A stretch of DNA of 64,000 bases, taken from contig CAJNDS010000673.1 of the NCBI GenBank assembly GCA_905221605.1, positions 1 through 64,000 of the forward strand, in the 5' to 3' direction. Both the position numbers and the translations under genes were made by a program. Position 1 is the stretch's first letter. Each line of letters starts with the position of its first letter. The notes below the pieces were generated by a model. That model saw only the letters and a program-made list of their open reading frames with translations, was not told the DNA's origin and did no database searches. The DNA is from Symbiodinium natans. Lineage: Eukaryota > Sar > Dinophyceae > Suessiales > Symbiodiniaceae. Positions 9,899 to 21,480 of this stretch are shown here, one piece after another.

Positions 9899-12800
9899 CG
9901 AAACCGCGTCAATGGCATCATCTCCATCAACATTGGGCATGGGGTGAATCCATGCAAATGGACTTGGCCCCATGCCCCCTGGGGCTGGGGGCATGGGGCT
10001 GGGGGCACACGTTTGAATCCGGGCCGATTGCCCCCATCCCCATTGGATTCTGGGGCTAGGGGCATGGGGACATTGAGATAAGGTCATCTCGCAGGCATGG
10101 AGACCTGGAGCTCTGTGCTCTCCTCGAGAGGCATGGGGCTGGGGGCATGAGGCATGGGGCTGGGGGCTTGAATGGACTTGGTGACGTGTTTGAAGCCATG
10201 CGAATGGGCTCGCCTTGCTCTCCTCGAGAGGCATGGGGTTGGGGGCATGGGGCTGGGGGCATGGGCATGGGGCTGGGGGCATGGGACCCTTGATCACCCC
10301 CCCAACACACAACACACAACACACAACACACACCTCCTTGCCTGCATCATCTTTTTCTTCATGAAGAAAAAGCTTAAGTGTTGAAGCTTTCTAGGGCATT
10401 CGCGACATTCCCATCCCGTGATAAAAACCCTTGGAAATTCTATGGAAATTCAAGCTGTAGGGGGGAAATATAACGAAACCGCGTCAATGGCATCATCTCC
10501 ATCAACATTGGGCATGGGGTGAATCCATGCAAATGGACTTGGCCCCATGCCCCCTGGGGCTGGGGGCATGGGGCTGGGGGCACACGTTTGAATCCGGGCC
10601 GATTGCCCCCAGCCCCATTGGATTCTGGGGCTAGGGGCATGGGGACATTGAGATAAGGTCATCTCGCAGGCATGGAGACCTGGAGCTGTTTGCTCTCCTC
10701 GAGAGGCATGGGGCTGGGGGCATGAGGCATGGGGCTTGGGGCTTGAATGGACTTGGTGACGCGTTTGAAGCCATGCGAATGGGCTCGCCTTGCTCTCCTC
10801 GAGAGGCATGGGGTTGGGGGCATGGGGCTGGGGGCATGGGGCTGGGGGCATGGGGCTGGGGGCATGGGGCTGGGGGCATGGGACCCTTGATCACCCCCCC
10901 AACACACAACACACAACACACAACACACACCTCCTTGCCTGCATCATCTTTTTCTTCATGAAGAAAAAGCTTAAGTGTTTAAGCTTTCGAGGGCATTCGC
11001 GACATTCCCATCCCGTGATAAAAACCCTTGGAAATTCCATGGAAATTCAAGCTGTAGGGGGGAAATATAACGAAACCGCGTCAATGGCATCATCTCCATC
11101 AACATTGGGCATGGGGTGAATCCATGCAAATGGACTTGGCCCCATGCCCCCTGGGGCTGGGGGCATGGGGCTGGGGGCACACGTTTGAATCCGGGCCGAT
11201 TGCCCCCAGCCCCATTGGATTCTGGGGCTAGGCGCATGGGGACATTGAGATAAGGTCATCTCGCAGGCATGGAGACCTGGAGCTCTTTGCTCTCCTCGAG
11301 AGGCATGGGGCTGGGGGCATGAGGCATGGGGCTGGGGGCTTGAATTGACTTGGTGACGTGTTTGAAGCCATGCGAATGGGCTCGCCTTGCTCTCCTCGAG
11401 AGGCATGGGGTTGGGGGCATGGGGCTGGGGGCATGGGGCTGGGGGCATGGGGCTGGGGGCATGGGACCCTTGATCACCCCCCCAACACACAACACACAAC
11501 ACACAACACACACCTCCTTGCCTGCATCATCTTTTTCTTCATGAAGAAAAAGCTTAAGTGTTTAAGCTTTCTAGGGCATTCGCGACATTCCCATCCCGTG
11601 ATAAAAACCCTTGGAAATTTCATGGAAATTCAAGCTGTAGGGGGGAAATATAACGAAACCGCGTCAATGGCATCATCTCCATCAACATTGGGCATGGGGT
11701 GAATCCATGCAAATGGACTTGGCCCCATGCCCCCTGGGGCTGGGGGCATGGGGCTGGGGGCACACGTTTGAATCCGGGCCAATTGCCCCCAGCCCCATTG
11801 GATTCTGGGGCTAGGGGCATGGGGACATTGAGATAAGGTCATCTCGCAGGCATGGAGACCTGGAGCTGTTTGCTCTCCTCGAGAGGCATGGGGCTGGGGG
11901 CATGAGGCATGGGGCTTGGGGCTTGAATGGACTTGGTGACGTGTTTGAAGCCATGCGAATGGGCTCGCCTTGCTCTGGGGCATGGGGCTGGGGGCATGGG
12001 GCTGGGGGCATGGGGCTGGGGGCATGGGACCCTTGATCACCCCCCCAACACACAACACACAACACACAACACACACCTCCTTGCCTGCATCATCTTTTTC
12101 TTCATGAAGAAAAAGCTTAAGTGTTTAAGCTTTCGAGGGCATTCGCGACATTCCCATCCCGTGATAAAAACCCTTGGAAATTCCATGGAAATTCAAGCTG
12201 TAGGGGGGAAATACAACGAAACCGCGTCAATGGCATCATCTCCATCAACATTGGGCATGGGGTGAATCCATGCAAATGGACTTGGCCCCATGCCCCCTGG
12301 GGCTGGGGGCATGGGGCTGGGGGCACACGTTTGAATCCGGGCCAATTGCCCCCAGCCCCATTGGATTCTGGGGCTAGGGGCATGGGGACATTGAGATAAG
12401 GTCATCTCGCAGGCATGGAGACCTGGAGCTCTTTGCTCTCCTCGAGAGGCATGGGGCTGGGGGCATGAGGCATGGGGCTGGGGGCTTGAATGGACTTGGT
12501 GACGTGTTTGAAGCCATGCGAATGGGCTCGCATTGCTCTCCTCGAGAGGCATGGGGTTGGGGGCATGGGGCTGGGGGCATGGGGCTGGGGGCATGGGACC
12601 CTTGATCACCCCCCCAACACACAACACACAACACACAACACACACCTCCTTGCCTGCATCATCTTTTTCTTCATGAAGAAAAAGCTTAAGTGTTTAAGCT
12701 TTCTAGGGCATTCGCGACATTCCCATCCCGTGATAAAAACCCTTGGAAATTCCATGGAAATTCAAGCTGTAGGGGGGAAATATAACGAAACCGCGTCAAT

Positions 12801-14549
12801 GGCATCATCTCCATCAACATTGGGCATGGGGTGAATCCATGCAAATGGACTTGGCCCCATGCCCCCTGCACCTGGAAGTATGGGGCTGGGGGCACACGTT
12901 TGAATCCGGGCCAATTGCCCCCAGCCCCCGTTGGAATTCTGGGGCTGGGTCATGGGGAAACATTGAGATAAGGTCAATCTTCGCCGGCATGGAGACCTGG
13001 CTCTTGCTTCTCCTCGAGAGCATGGGGCTGGGGGCATGATGCATGGGGCTGGGGGGGCTTGAATGTACTTGTGACGTGTTTGAAGGGCCATGCGAATGGG
13101 CTCGCCTGTCTCTCCTCGAATGCATGGGTTTGGGGGCAATGGGGCCTGGGGGCCATGGTGCTGGGGCACTTGTGGCGCTTGGGCAAATGGGGCTGGGGGC
13201 ATGGGACCCTTGATCACCCCCCCAACACACAACACACAACACACAACACACACCTCCTTGCCTGCATCATCTTTTTCTTCATGAAGAAAAAGCTTAAGTG
13301 TTTAAGCTTTCTAGGGCATTCGCGACATTCCCATCCCGTGATAAAAACCCTTGGAAATTCCATGGAAATTCAAGCTGTAGGGGGGAAATATAACGAAACC
13401 GCGTCAATGGCATCATCTCCATCAACATTGGGCATGGGGTGAATCCATGCAAATGGACTTGGCCCCATGCCCCCTGGGGCTGGGGGCATGGGGCTGGGGG
13501 CACACGTTTGAATCCGGGCCGATTGCCCCCAGCCCCATTGGATTCTGGGGCTAGGGGCATGGGGACATTGAGATAAGGTCATCTCGCAGGCATGGAGACC
13601 TGGAGCTCTTTGCTCTCCTCGAGAGGCATGGGGCTGGGGGCATGAGGCATGGGGCTGGGGGCTTGAATGGACTTGGTGACGTGTTTGAAGCCATGCGAAT
13701 GGGCTCGCCTTGCTCTCCTCGAGAGGCATGGGGTTGGGGGCATGGGGCTGGGGGCATGGGGCTGGGGGCATGGGGCTGGGGGCATGGGACCCTTGATCAC
13801 CCCCCCAACACACAACACACAACACACAACACACACACCTCCTTGCCTGCATCATCTTTTTCTTCATGAAGAAAAAGCTTAAGTGTTTAAGCTTTCTAGG
13901 GCATTCGCGACATTCCCATCCCGTGATAAAAACCCTTGGAAATTCCATGGAAATTCAAGCTGTAGGGGGGAAATATAACGAAACCGCGTCAATGGCATCA
14001 TCTCCATCAACATTGGGCATGGGGTGAATCCATGCAAATGGACTTGGCCCCATGCCCCCTGCACCTGGAAGTATGGGGCTGGGAGCACACATTTGAATCC
14101 GGGCCAATTGCCCCCAGCCCCATTGGATTCTGGGGATAGGGGCATGGGGACATTGAGATAAGGTCATCTCGCAGGCATGGAGACCTGGAGCTCTTTGCTC
14201 TCCTCGAGAGGCATGGGGCTGGGGGCATGAGGCATGGGGCTGGGGGCTTGAATGGACTTGGTGACGTGTTTGAAGCCATGCGAATGGGCTCGCCTTGCTC
14301 TCCTCGAGAGGCATGGGGTTGGGGGCATGGGGCTGGGGGCATGGGGCTGGGGGCATGGGGCTGGGGGCATGGGACCCTTGATCACCCCCCCCAACACACA
14401 ACACACAACACACAACACACACCTCCTTGCCTGCATCATCTTTTTCTTCATGAAGAAAAAGCTTAAGTGTTTAAGCTTTCTAGGGCATTCGCGACATTCC
14501 CATCCCGTGATAAAAACCCTTGGAAATTCCATGGAAATTCAAGCTATAG
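9899..14549. repeat. Eight-unit ~565-610-bp satellite array
   Basis: Units begin with CGAAACCGCGTCAATGGC at about 9,899, 10,474, 11,071, 11,654, 12,217, 12,785, 13,394 and 13,979. Each has the same internal order: GGGGCTGGGGGCAT subrepeats (14 bp, G-run-rich, variable number), a CTCCTCGAGAGG palindrome, a second G-rich block, a (CAACACA)n tract, a 22-bp perfect palindrome (CTTTTTCTTCA plus its complement, e.g. 10,351-10,372) and a GCTTAA…TTAAGC mini-hairpin. Unit length varies mainly through subrepeat number. The unit at 12,785 is the most diverged internally. The last unit is cut at about 14,549, where MULE segment copy 2 begins. ORFs in it are artefacts of the G-rich subrepeats. Confidence 0.93.
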
Positions 14550-14725
14550 GCGAACCCTCCGAGAGCAGCGACCATACGGCCTTTTTTCACGCGAGGGACT
14601 TGCCGACCTTGTTGCCTCCTGAGCAGGAAGCTGGTGAAACAAATCAAGCTACGGACCAAGCTCTTACCTCCAGTAAGGCTATACAAATCCAAGAAACAAA
14701 CGACATTTTGCACAGTGGCGAGGGG

Positions 14726-16942
14726 TCAACCACCGCGCGCTTGCAGCACGAAGGTCTTGCGCGCGACTAGGTTCCAAACCATGCCCTGTGGAGCAGGCAA
14801 GTTGGGATGGATGTAGACGGCCTCTAGGGCTTCTTTCAGGCCTGGGGGGACTCCGTAGGTTGTGCCGGATGTCCGGTTGTTGCGACGACGCTGTTCGGCG
14901 GTCGTCCTTGGCAGCCGACCCTCTGCTACCAAGCTTTCCAACCTTGCTGCGACCTCAGGTGGGGTTCCCGGCGCAGTCGTGTCGCCTGCAAAATCTGACC
15001 CGAGCAAGTGCTCCAGGCCGTGTGAAGCTGCCTTTTCCCCGAAAAGGTCTTCCAACTGTTGCTCCACACCTGTTGCAATCCCATCTGCCGCGGGTCTTTT
15101 TTTGGAGCCGCGGCCTCGCCCCCTGGAACGGCCCCGGCCCGCTGATTCGCTATCCCTGCTAGGGCGCTTAATCCCTTTGGGCCGGCCCCGGGGACGTCCC
15201 GTTGGTGTGGTGCGCGGGACTAAGGATGAGAAAACTTCTGGAAGTTTGGCGCCCAAGTTTTTGGTAGAGACATGTATATAATGCTCTGTCACACCACGTT
15301 GCCAGAAATCCCGGTGTGACTCCAATAGTTGGCCCTCCTCTTCATACAATGCTGTGAATTTCTCGTAGGTGGCACTGACCCGGCGCGGGTGGAAGCCATC
15401 AGCGTCCAAGGCACCAATCTTCTGCAGCGCAGCGTCCACTGTTGCTGAAGATGTCGAACGCTCCAGTTCGAACAAAGCTTCCATTTCCACGGCATTGTAG
15501 TCCGACGGGCCATACTTGCAAAACACCTTCGTGGCATTTTCCTGCCCGGTGTTGAACTCCAACATCAAGGTGGCTTCCTGCCCCAACATTCGTTCCAACG
15601 TCTTGCTGCTCATACGACCCACTTGTTTGTCATCCTTCCAATCCAAGCGGGGGCTCAACTCGGCTGATGCTTCCCCAACCATCGCGGCGGTCACCAGCGT
15701 CGATGGTTCAACAGACAAGGCACTCCACTTCCCGTCATTTTGGAAAACCCGGCCTGTGTGTTCATAACGCTCCATAACCTGCCTCAACGGCAAAGTTTTC
15801 TCCTCGGGGACATATTGATCCAGCAACTTCCAAAAGGAGTCCACTGCATTCAAGGAGTAGGAACCATAGCCTGGGTCGAGGATTGCTGCACGCCAGGCGG
15901 CCGTCCATACACCTGCATCCTTCTGGAAGTGCTCCGTCTGCAAGTACGCGACGAAATTCGCCTCACCGGCGTTCTCGAGGAGTTGGAAGCAGTGGTGCCA
16001 GTACCGATCAAAGACATAGTTATTGCGAATGAAGGCGCTTTTCGATACCCATCTTTTGGTAGAGGTCCACCAAGAGCTCTGCGTCAGCTTTTTCACACCC
16101 TGCTCCCGGATGTTGCGTTTGACATGCTCGAGGCTTCGGACCAACTGGAAATCTTGGCCAAAAAAATCCACAAAGGCCTTAACCAAAGCAGGGCCACCAT
16201 CAATGTGAGCGACTGATGCTTTCCGCAAGCCATCGCCTAGATGCTCACGCACATGTGCATCTAGGCTGTCAAGGAGCAATCGAACCGCCACGTGGTTTTC
16301 GCTGGGCGCCAACGCGAAACCAAGCAGCACAAATGTGGTTTCGATGCTCTGACGGGGGACATGCTGCGCCAACCAACCAACAGCAATCAGTTTGATGCGG
16401 CTGTTGGAGATGTCGTGGGTACCATCGCACGCCAATCGCAACCCATGCTCCATCAATGTCTCCCAGTGCTCCACCAGGAGGCTGACATAAAAGTCCGTTG
16501 TATAGCAAAAAATACCGGCACTTTCGTCCACCTCGAGCACCCGACAATGCCAGGGTTCCGTGGCTCCCCTCTCCTTCACTGACTGCACGTAGCCAAGAAC
16601 CTCCACGATTTTGTCTTCCACTCGCGCAGACCGCGTGTACTGCTTGCGAGTCTGGATTTGTTGCCGTGCAGGAAGGTTACCGTCAGGATGAGCGATGGAC
16701 CACTCCACCAAGGCAGCGGCTGCCCGCTGCGGTTGGGAGGCAATGCTTCGGATCTCTCCACGCACATCCTCCCCATGCCTGTGCTCATCTTTCCCCTCCC
16801 GCACCAGCTTCCCATCCTCCGAGCCGTATTGCACCACCATTCGGCATTTTTCGCTGCATCGGCAGTAGACGTATGTCCGGCTCGGCCGTTTTACCAAGCA
16901 GCGCTTTCTGGACCCCCACTCCGCCTCAATGATGTCCAGCAC
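14726..16942 (-). CDS. MULE-like DDE transposase, copy 2 (738 aa)
   Basis: Same length and architecture as the ORF at 110-2,326: zinc-binding-like N-terminus, D173/D248 core, AT-hook and RG-rich tail. By eye it differs at three residues: C to Y near 359 (PGYGSY), G to E in the LEHLLG stretch, and G to V in EAVYIHP near the C-terminus. No frameshift or stop separates the copies, so both retain a full-length frame. That is unusual for decayed DNA transposons and suggests recent duplication or ongoing selection. Start ATG is at 16,942, with the TTTAGGG tract upstream. Confidence 0.75.
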   Translation of the reverse strand: MLDIIEAEWGSRKRCLVKRPSRTYVYCRCSEKCRMVVQYGSEDGKLVREGKDEHRHGEDVRGEIRSIASQPQRAAAALVEWSIAHPDGNLPARQQIQTRKQYTRSARVEDKIVEVLGYVQSVKERGATEPWHCRVLEVDESAGIFCYTTDFYVSLLVEHWETLMEHGLRLACDGTHDISNSRIKLIAVGWLAQHVPRQSIETTFVLLGFALAPSENHVAVRLLLDSLDAHVREHLGDGLRKASVAHIDGGPALVKAFVDFFGQDFQLVRSLEHVKRNIREQGVKKLTQSSWWTSTKRWVSKSAFIRNNYVFDRYWHHCFQLLENAGEANFVAYLQTEHFQKDAGVWTAAWRAAILDPGYGSYSLNAVDSFWKLLDQYVPEEKTLPLRQVMERYEHTGRVFQNDGKWSALSVEPSTLVTAAMVGEASAELSPRLDWKDDKQVGRMSSKTLERMLGQEATLMLEFNTGQENATKVFCKYGPSDYNAVEMEALFELERSTSSATVDAALQKIGALDADGFHPRRVSATYEKFTALYEEEGQLLESHRDFWQRGVTEHYIHVSTKNLGAKLPEVFSSLVPRTTPTGRPRGRPKGIKRPSRDSESAGRGRSRGRGRGSKKRPAADGIATGVEQQLEDLFGEKAASHGLEHLLGSDFAGDTTAPGTPPEVAARLESLVAEGRLPRTTAEQRRRNNRTSGTTYGVPPGLKEALEAVYIHPNLPAPQGMVWNLVARKTFVLQARGG

Positions 16943-17006
16943 CTTGCGCCCAGCCAGGGCTTCTTTCTTTCCAAACCATAGATTTCCAAATTTGTCTTTC
17001 CTGCAG

Positions 17007-17071
17007 GGTTTAGGTTTTAAGGTTTAGGGTTTAGGGTTTAGGGTTTAGGCTTTAGGCTTTAGGCTTTAGCG
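17007..17071. repeat. Interstitial telomere-type TTTAGGG/TTTAGGC tract, copy 2
   Basis: Equivalent of 2,391-2,455 at the shifted position; same unit order. Confidence 0.8.
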
Positions 17072-17507
17072 TTAGTCTAGCGTGGCATAACACTTTCAAA
17101 GTTCCTAATGCACACGCCGGCCTCTCGTACCTGTCTTCCTCCTCGTCCGCAAGCTCCCACGGGACCATTGCCGGCTTCAACTTCCACATTTTCCATCTGT
17201 TGGTTTATTAGCAGACGCGGAGCCGAGAAGGTCTTGAAACCGCGAAGCCGAACAAAGAATCAAGTGAGCAGCGGATTGTTCATGTGAGTAGGGACTCTTG
17301 CCCTTGAAGCACAGGCTTGTTCTAAGAGATACAGACACGGGGTGCCTTCTTCCGACTTTAAAACACACCGACACGAAAAAAACCTTGTTTCAACTTTCAA
17401 ATTCGGTTTAACCTCCTAATGAAACAAAACATCATAACAAAGTTTTCTCTCATTTCGCCTTAGGTGTGTCTACTTTAGATATTAGTGTGTGTCACAACTA
17501 AAAGATG

Positions 17508-17596
<89 letters not shown>

Positions 17597-17626
17597 GCGT
17601 GCGTGCGTGCGTGCGTGCGTGCGTGC
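17508..17626. repeat. (TGCG)n microsatellite, copy 2
   Basis: Two TGCG units longer than the copy at 2,892-3,002, with the same single TGCGCG interruption near the right side. Confidence 0.95.
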
Positions 17627-18039
17627 AAAAGATAGGTCTCGCGCAAAACTTGACTCCACAAGGCTTGCACGTTGCTGTTTCGGTGTTTCGTTAGTGTGTG
17701 TCACAACTAAAAGATAGGTCTCGCGCAAAGTCCCTTTCGATGTGCGCAAAATTTGCGAAAAAAATAGGTGCGGCATGGTGTTTTAAGGCTTCAAGAGGGG
17801 GCTTGAAGCCCCAATCATTTCGTCTTCCCCTTGCGTCACCAGGCGCTGGCATGTGCATGCAGGGTGCTCGTCAGCCCCAGGGGCCCCCGCATGCGCCAAC
17901 TCCTGGGTCCTCCGCAAGGGGAACCCTGGGGTATGAATCGGTTTTCTCTAACGGCGGGGCGGGGCCCGCCGGGCTTTGGAGTTCGCGGTTGCCAAACCGC
18001 TCGCCGCAACCCGCAGGTCGCGACTAATTTGACATGGGC

Positions 18040-18073
18040 CCCGATCGCCGGCCCCGAAGGGCCGGCGATCGGG
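18040..18073. repeat. Perfect 15-bp GC hairpin, CGAA loop, copy 2
   Basis: Same stem and loop as 3,415-3,448; no change in the stem. Confidence 0.85.
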
Positions 18074-18362
18074 AAACAAAAATTGAGTCCCATGCCTCCT
18101 CCTCCGCCGGTTCTCGGGTCGGTCACCCCCTGTCCGCGAATACGCCTCCGCCGTGTATTCTGCTTGTGTGCTTTAGTTTTTGTGCCTTTCAAGTCCATTC
18201 TGCTTGTGTGCTTCAAATGAATTCTGCTTCTGTGCTTCAAATTGGTGCCTTTGAAGTCCATTCTGCTTGTCTGCCTTAAATTGGTGCTTTCGAAGCATTC
18301 TGCTTGTGTGCTTCGAATTGTGAAAAGCAGAGCTCGCGCAGCAGTCTCTTTTTCACTCAGCA

Positions 18363-18373
18363 CTTGAGCCAAA
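18363..18373 (-). other. Spliced-leader-like 11-mer, copy 2
   Basis: Equivalent of 3,738-3,748 (TTTGGCTCAAG on the minus strand). Confidence 0.35.
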
Positions 18374-18958
18374 CACCGAAGTGTTCAGCAAGGTTCGGTT
18401 CTTGCGACCAGCTCTCTCCAAGAGCTAAGGGCTTCACAACAACTACAAATTCCTTATCAATGTTGTTCTACAAAGGAGGTGTAGCAAAAATATCACGCAA
18501 AGACTTTGGTATACACCTCGGGACTTACTAACAGCAAGACAGCGAAGCTCCAGAGTTCACTCTGCACTTCTACTCACATCCTACACGTCGAACACTTGTT
18601 GTGTTTTTTTTGGGCTTTGCGTTTGGGGTTTTCTATTCATTGACCTCTCTGCTACAACGGGCTTCCTGTGAGATGCACTGCACCCGACAAGTTCGACATC
18701 GGGCTGAAAGCAACTCCACTACCGACAACGGGGTTCCTTGGTGGAACTGAGGAGTGTCTGGACCCTGAAGGTCTCTCATAAGGAGGCTCAGCCCCTCTCC
18801 TGCCTCTCTCACGAAGCATTCCGGGTTCACCCTCGCCTATGTGGTAGGACGATGGCCTTCCACGGCCCTCCATACCAAGACAACTCAAGCACACACCAAG
18901 TCAGCGTATTGGGCTCACTTTCTTTCTTTGCAACAAAGCTTCCACGCTCCGCTACCAC

Positions 18959-19012
18959 GGGAGAGTCCGCGGGACTTCAGCCTTCGGCTTCCGTGAGCCC
19001 GCGGACTCTCCC
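18959..19012. repeat. Terminal hairpin of the foldback, left
   Basis: GGGAGAGTCCGCGGG, 24-nt spacer, then CCCGCGGACTCTCCC. The right end has the same stem at 50,941-50,994, with its spacer approximately reverse-complemented. Confidence 0.9.
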
Positions 19013-19217
19013 GTCTCAGAACTGCATTGTGTTGGAGTTTCTCACTTCCAAATTTTCGCGGCCAAATGGCCGAAGATCGTTGTGTCCTAGGCCTCTCAGC
19101 CCTGCCGATTTTTCAGTTTTGGGTCAAGTCCGTACGCCCAACACTCTTCTTCGAGTTTTGAATCAGCTCTGAGTACGACGATCTCTGGTGGGGTCTGGAG
19201 ACGGCAGCATAAGAGAG

Positions 19218-19400
19218 AGGCGGCAGTTTGGCAGAACTTGGGCAGAACACTTGGCAGAACACTTGGGCAGAACATTTAGGCAGAACATTGAGCCAGAACA
19301 TTTGGGCAGAAATTAGGGCAGAACATTTGGGCAGAACATTAGGGCAGAACATTTGGCAGAACATTTGGCAGAACATTTGGGCAGAACATTTGCAGTGCTG
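19218..19400. repeat. GCAGAACATTTGG-type tandem repeat
   Basis: About 12 short units (GGGCAGAACATT, TGGCAGAACA). The reverse complement occurs at 50,540-50,735. Confidence 0.85.
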
Positions 19401-19885
19401 CAGTCCCCCAGAAGTTCCAGCCCAGTCCCCCACCTGCAGCCCGTGCAGCCTCTGCAGTTCCTGCAGCTTCAGCCACTGCAGTCACTGCACTCAGCCTTCC
19501 CCAAGCCCTTTCAGCCATTGCAGTTTTGCGGCTACTGCAGCCTCTCCCAGGCCCTGCAAGCCTGCAGGCACTGCAGTCCCTGCAGCCACTGCAGCCCCCG
19601 CAGCCACTGCAACTCCTGCAGCACCTGCAGCCCCTGCAGCCCCCCTGCACTGCAGCCCTGCAGCCCCTTGCAGCCAGCCCTCCCCCGCAGCCAGCACTGC
19701 CCTCTGCCCCCAGGTCCAGGGCTGCCAGCCTGTGGCTCTACCGGTTTCGTCCGCCCGTGCTGTGTCTACCGGTCGTGTTGGTCCTGTGGCTCTACCGGTC
19801 CTGTTGGCTCTGTGGGCTTTGTGCCGGTCGTGTCCCAGTGGCTCCACCGGTCCTGTCGGCCCTGTGCGGTGTCACCACTGTCGGC

Positions 19886-20034
19886 GTGCGAAGGGGCGTG
19901 TAGGCGAATGAGCCTTTCAATCACCACTATCGGCGTGCAAAGGGGCGTGTAGGCGAATGAGCCTTTCAATCACAACTATCGGCGTGCGAAGGGGCGTGTA
20001 GGCGAATGAGCCTTTCAATCACAACTATCGCCTG
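19886..20034. repeat. Three ~49-bp tandem repeats
   Basis: Three copies of a unit containing AAGGGGCGTGTAGGCGAATG followed by AGCCTTTCAATCAC. Not seen in the right arm. Confidence 0.85.
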
Positions 20035-20035
20035 C

Positions 20036-20210
20036 GTGGCAACAATTGCGTGGCAACATTGGCAACATTTGCGTGGCAACATTTGCGTGGCAACATTTGC
20101 GTGGCAACATTTGCGTGGCAACATTTGCGTGGCAACATTTGCGTGGCAACATTTGCGTGGCAACATTTGCGTCATTTTGTGTGGCAATTTGCGTGGCAAC
20201 ATGTGGCATT
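20036..20210. repeat. 14-bp tandem repeat (ACATTTGCGTGGCA)
   Basis: About 11 near-perfect units. The reverse complement is at 49,895-50,065, with smaller islands at 20,515-20,610 and 36,965-37,055. Confidence 0.9.
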
Positions 20211-21059
20211 CCGGGTTACGTCGCAGTGCTGCACGCGTGTTCGTCGTCGCGTCGTCGTCGCCTCGTCGTAACATGTGGGGTGACATTTGGAGGTAACATT
20301 CTGGAGGGCTGGAGGGCCTAGCTGCAAGGGCTCAGGCATGGAGGGTGGCAGTGGCTGCAAGTTGAAGCAAGGGCTGCAGGGGCTGCAGGGCTGCAGTGGC
20401 TGTGCAAAGGGGCTGCAGTGGCTGCAGTGGCGGCTCAGGTGTTGTCGCCTCGTCGTCGCCTCGTCATCGCAGGACATTTTGGCGTAACGCGCCTCGTGCG
20501 TCGTCGCGGCCAGGTAGGCAACATTTGCGTGGCAACATATGCGTGGCAACATTTGCGTGCAACGTTTGCGTGGCAACATTTGCGTGGCAACATTTGCGTG
20601 GCAACATATGCGTGGTCACCCCCGGTCCTCACCACCCGCGCCGGCCTCGTCGTGTCATCGCCCCCGCCTCTATCCTCACCCCTATCCTCACCTATCCTCA
20701 CCGGTAGCCCCATATCCTCACATATCCTCACCCTGGGCCCTCACACCACCAGCGCTGATCGTCGTGCACTCGTCGTCCCCCCGCCTTTATCCTCACCCCT
20801 CACCATCACCCCGATCCTCACCACCCGCGCCGGCCTCGTCGTGTCATCGGCCCCCCACCTCTATCCTCACCACTATCCTCACCCCTATCCTCACCGGCCC
20901 TGTCCTCACCAGGGTTGTCGCCTAACCGGTAACGCAGGCTCAGGGGTAAGGTAACATTGGGGTAAAGGGGGCTCAGGGGTAACATTGGGGTAACGCCGGG
21001 TCAGGGGTAACATTGGGGTAACGCGGCGTTTGGGGTAACATTGGGGGAACATTGGGGCA

Positions 21060-21480
21060 AAACGCGGCTCTGGCTTTGAGCCCCACAGGTTAAGAGGGCA
21101 GTGAAGGGCTTCTAATCTTTGGGGCTTCTTTCGGGCTTTGAGTTCCAGGTTAGAGGCAGCGAAGGGCCTTTAATCTCTGGGGCTTCTCACGGGCTTTGCG
21201 TCCCAGGACTTAGAGGGCAGTGAAGGGCTTCTAATCTCCTGGGCTTCTTTCGGGCTTTGAGTCCCAGGTTAGAGGGCAGTGAAGGGCCTCTAATTTGTGG
21301 GGCTTCTTTCGGGAGGGCAGTGAAGGGCCTGGGCTTCCTTCGGGCTTTGAGTCCCAGGGAGGGGTTCAGTGGAGGGCCTCTAATCTTTGGGGCTTCTCTG
21401 ACTCTCGGGCTTTGAGTCCCAGGGTGGGCCTGAAAAAAGTAGTGATCTTTGGGCTTCTAAGGGCCTGGTGGGCCTGAGAA
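21060..21480. repeat. ~60-bp tandem repeat in left arm
   Basis: Five to six units built on GGGCTTTGAGTCCCAGG and GGGCAGTGAAGGGC. The reverse-complement array is at about 35,880-36,240. Confidence 0.85.

Larger units (their letters stand above)
14550..18958 (-). mobile_element. Duplicated MULE-like segment, copy 2
   Basis: From 14,617 it matches 1-4,334, shifted by 14,616 and by 14,625 after the microsatellite. The 14,550-14,616 stretch lies between the broken satellite unit and the start of visible homology, because copy 1 is cut by the window edge. The right end abuts the hairpin of the foldback structure at 18,959. Tandem-dispersed placement with ~10 kb of satellites between could reflect transposition of the segment or a larger duplication. 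Confidence 0.75.

Noticed and set aside
10471-13948. Repeated 130-190-codon minus ORFs in the ~580-bp satellite
   Set aside because: They translate GGGGCTGGGGGCAT subrepeats (PPAPCPQPH) and vary in length with subrepeat number.
9352-14549. CRISPR array
   Set aside because: Units are contiguous tandem repeats without unique spacers, in a eukaryotic satellite context.
19228-20954. ORFs of 120-230 codons in the CTGCAG, TTGCGTGGCAACA and TCCTCACC repeats
   Set aside because: Translations are simple repeats of the DNA units in several frames and on both strands.
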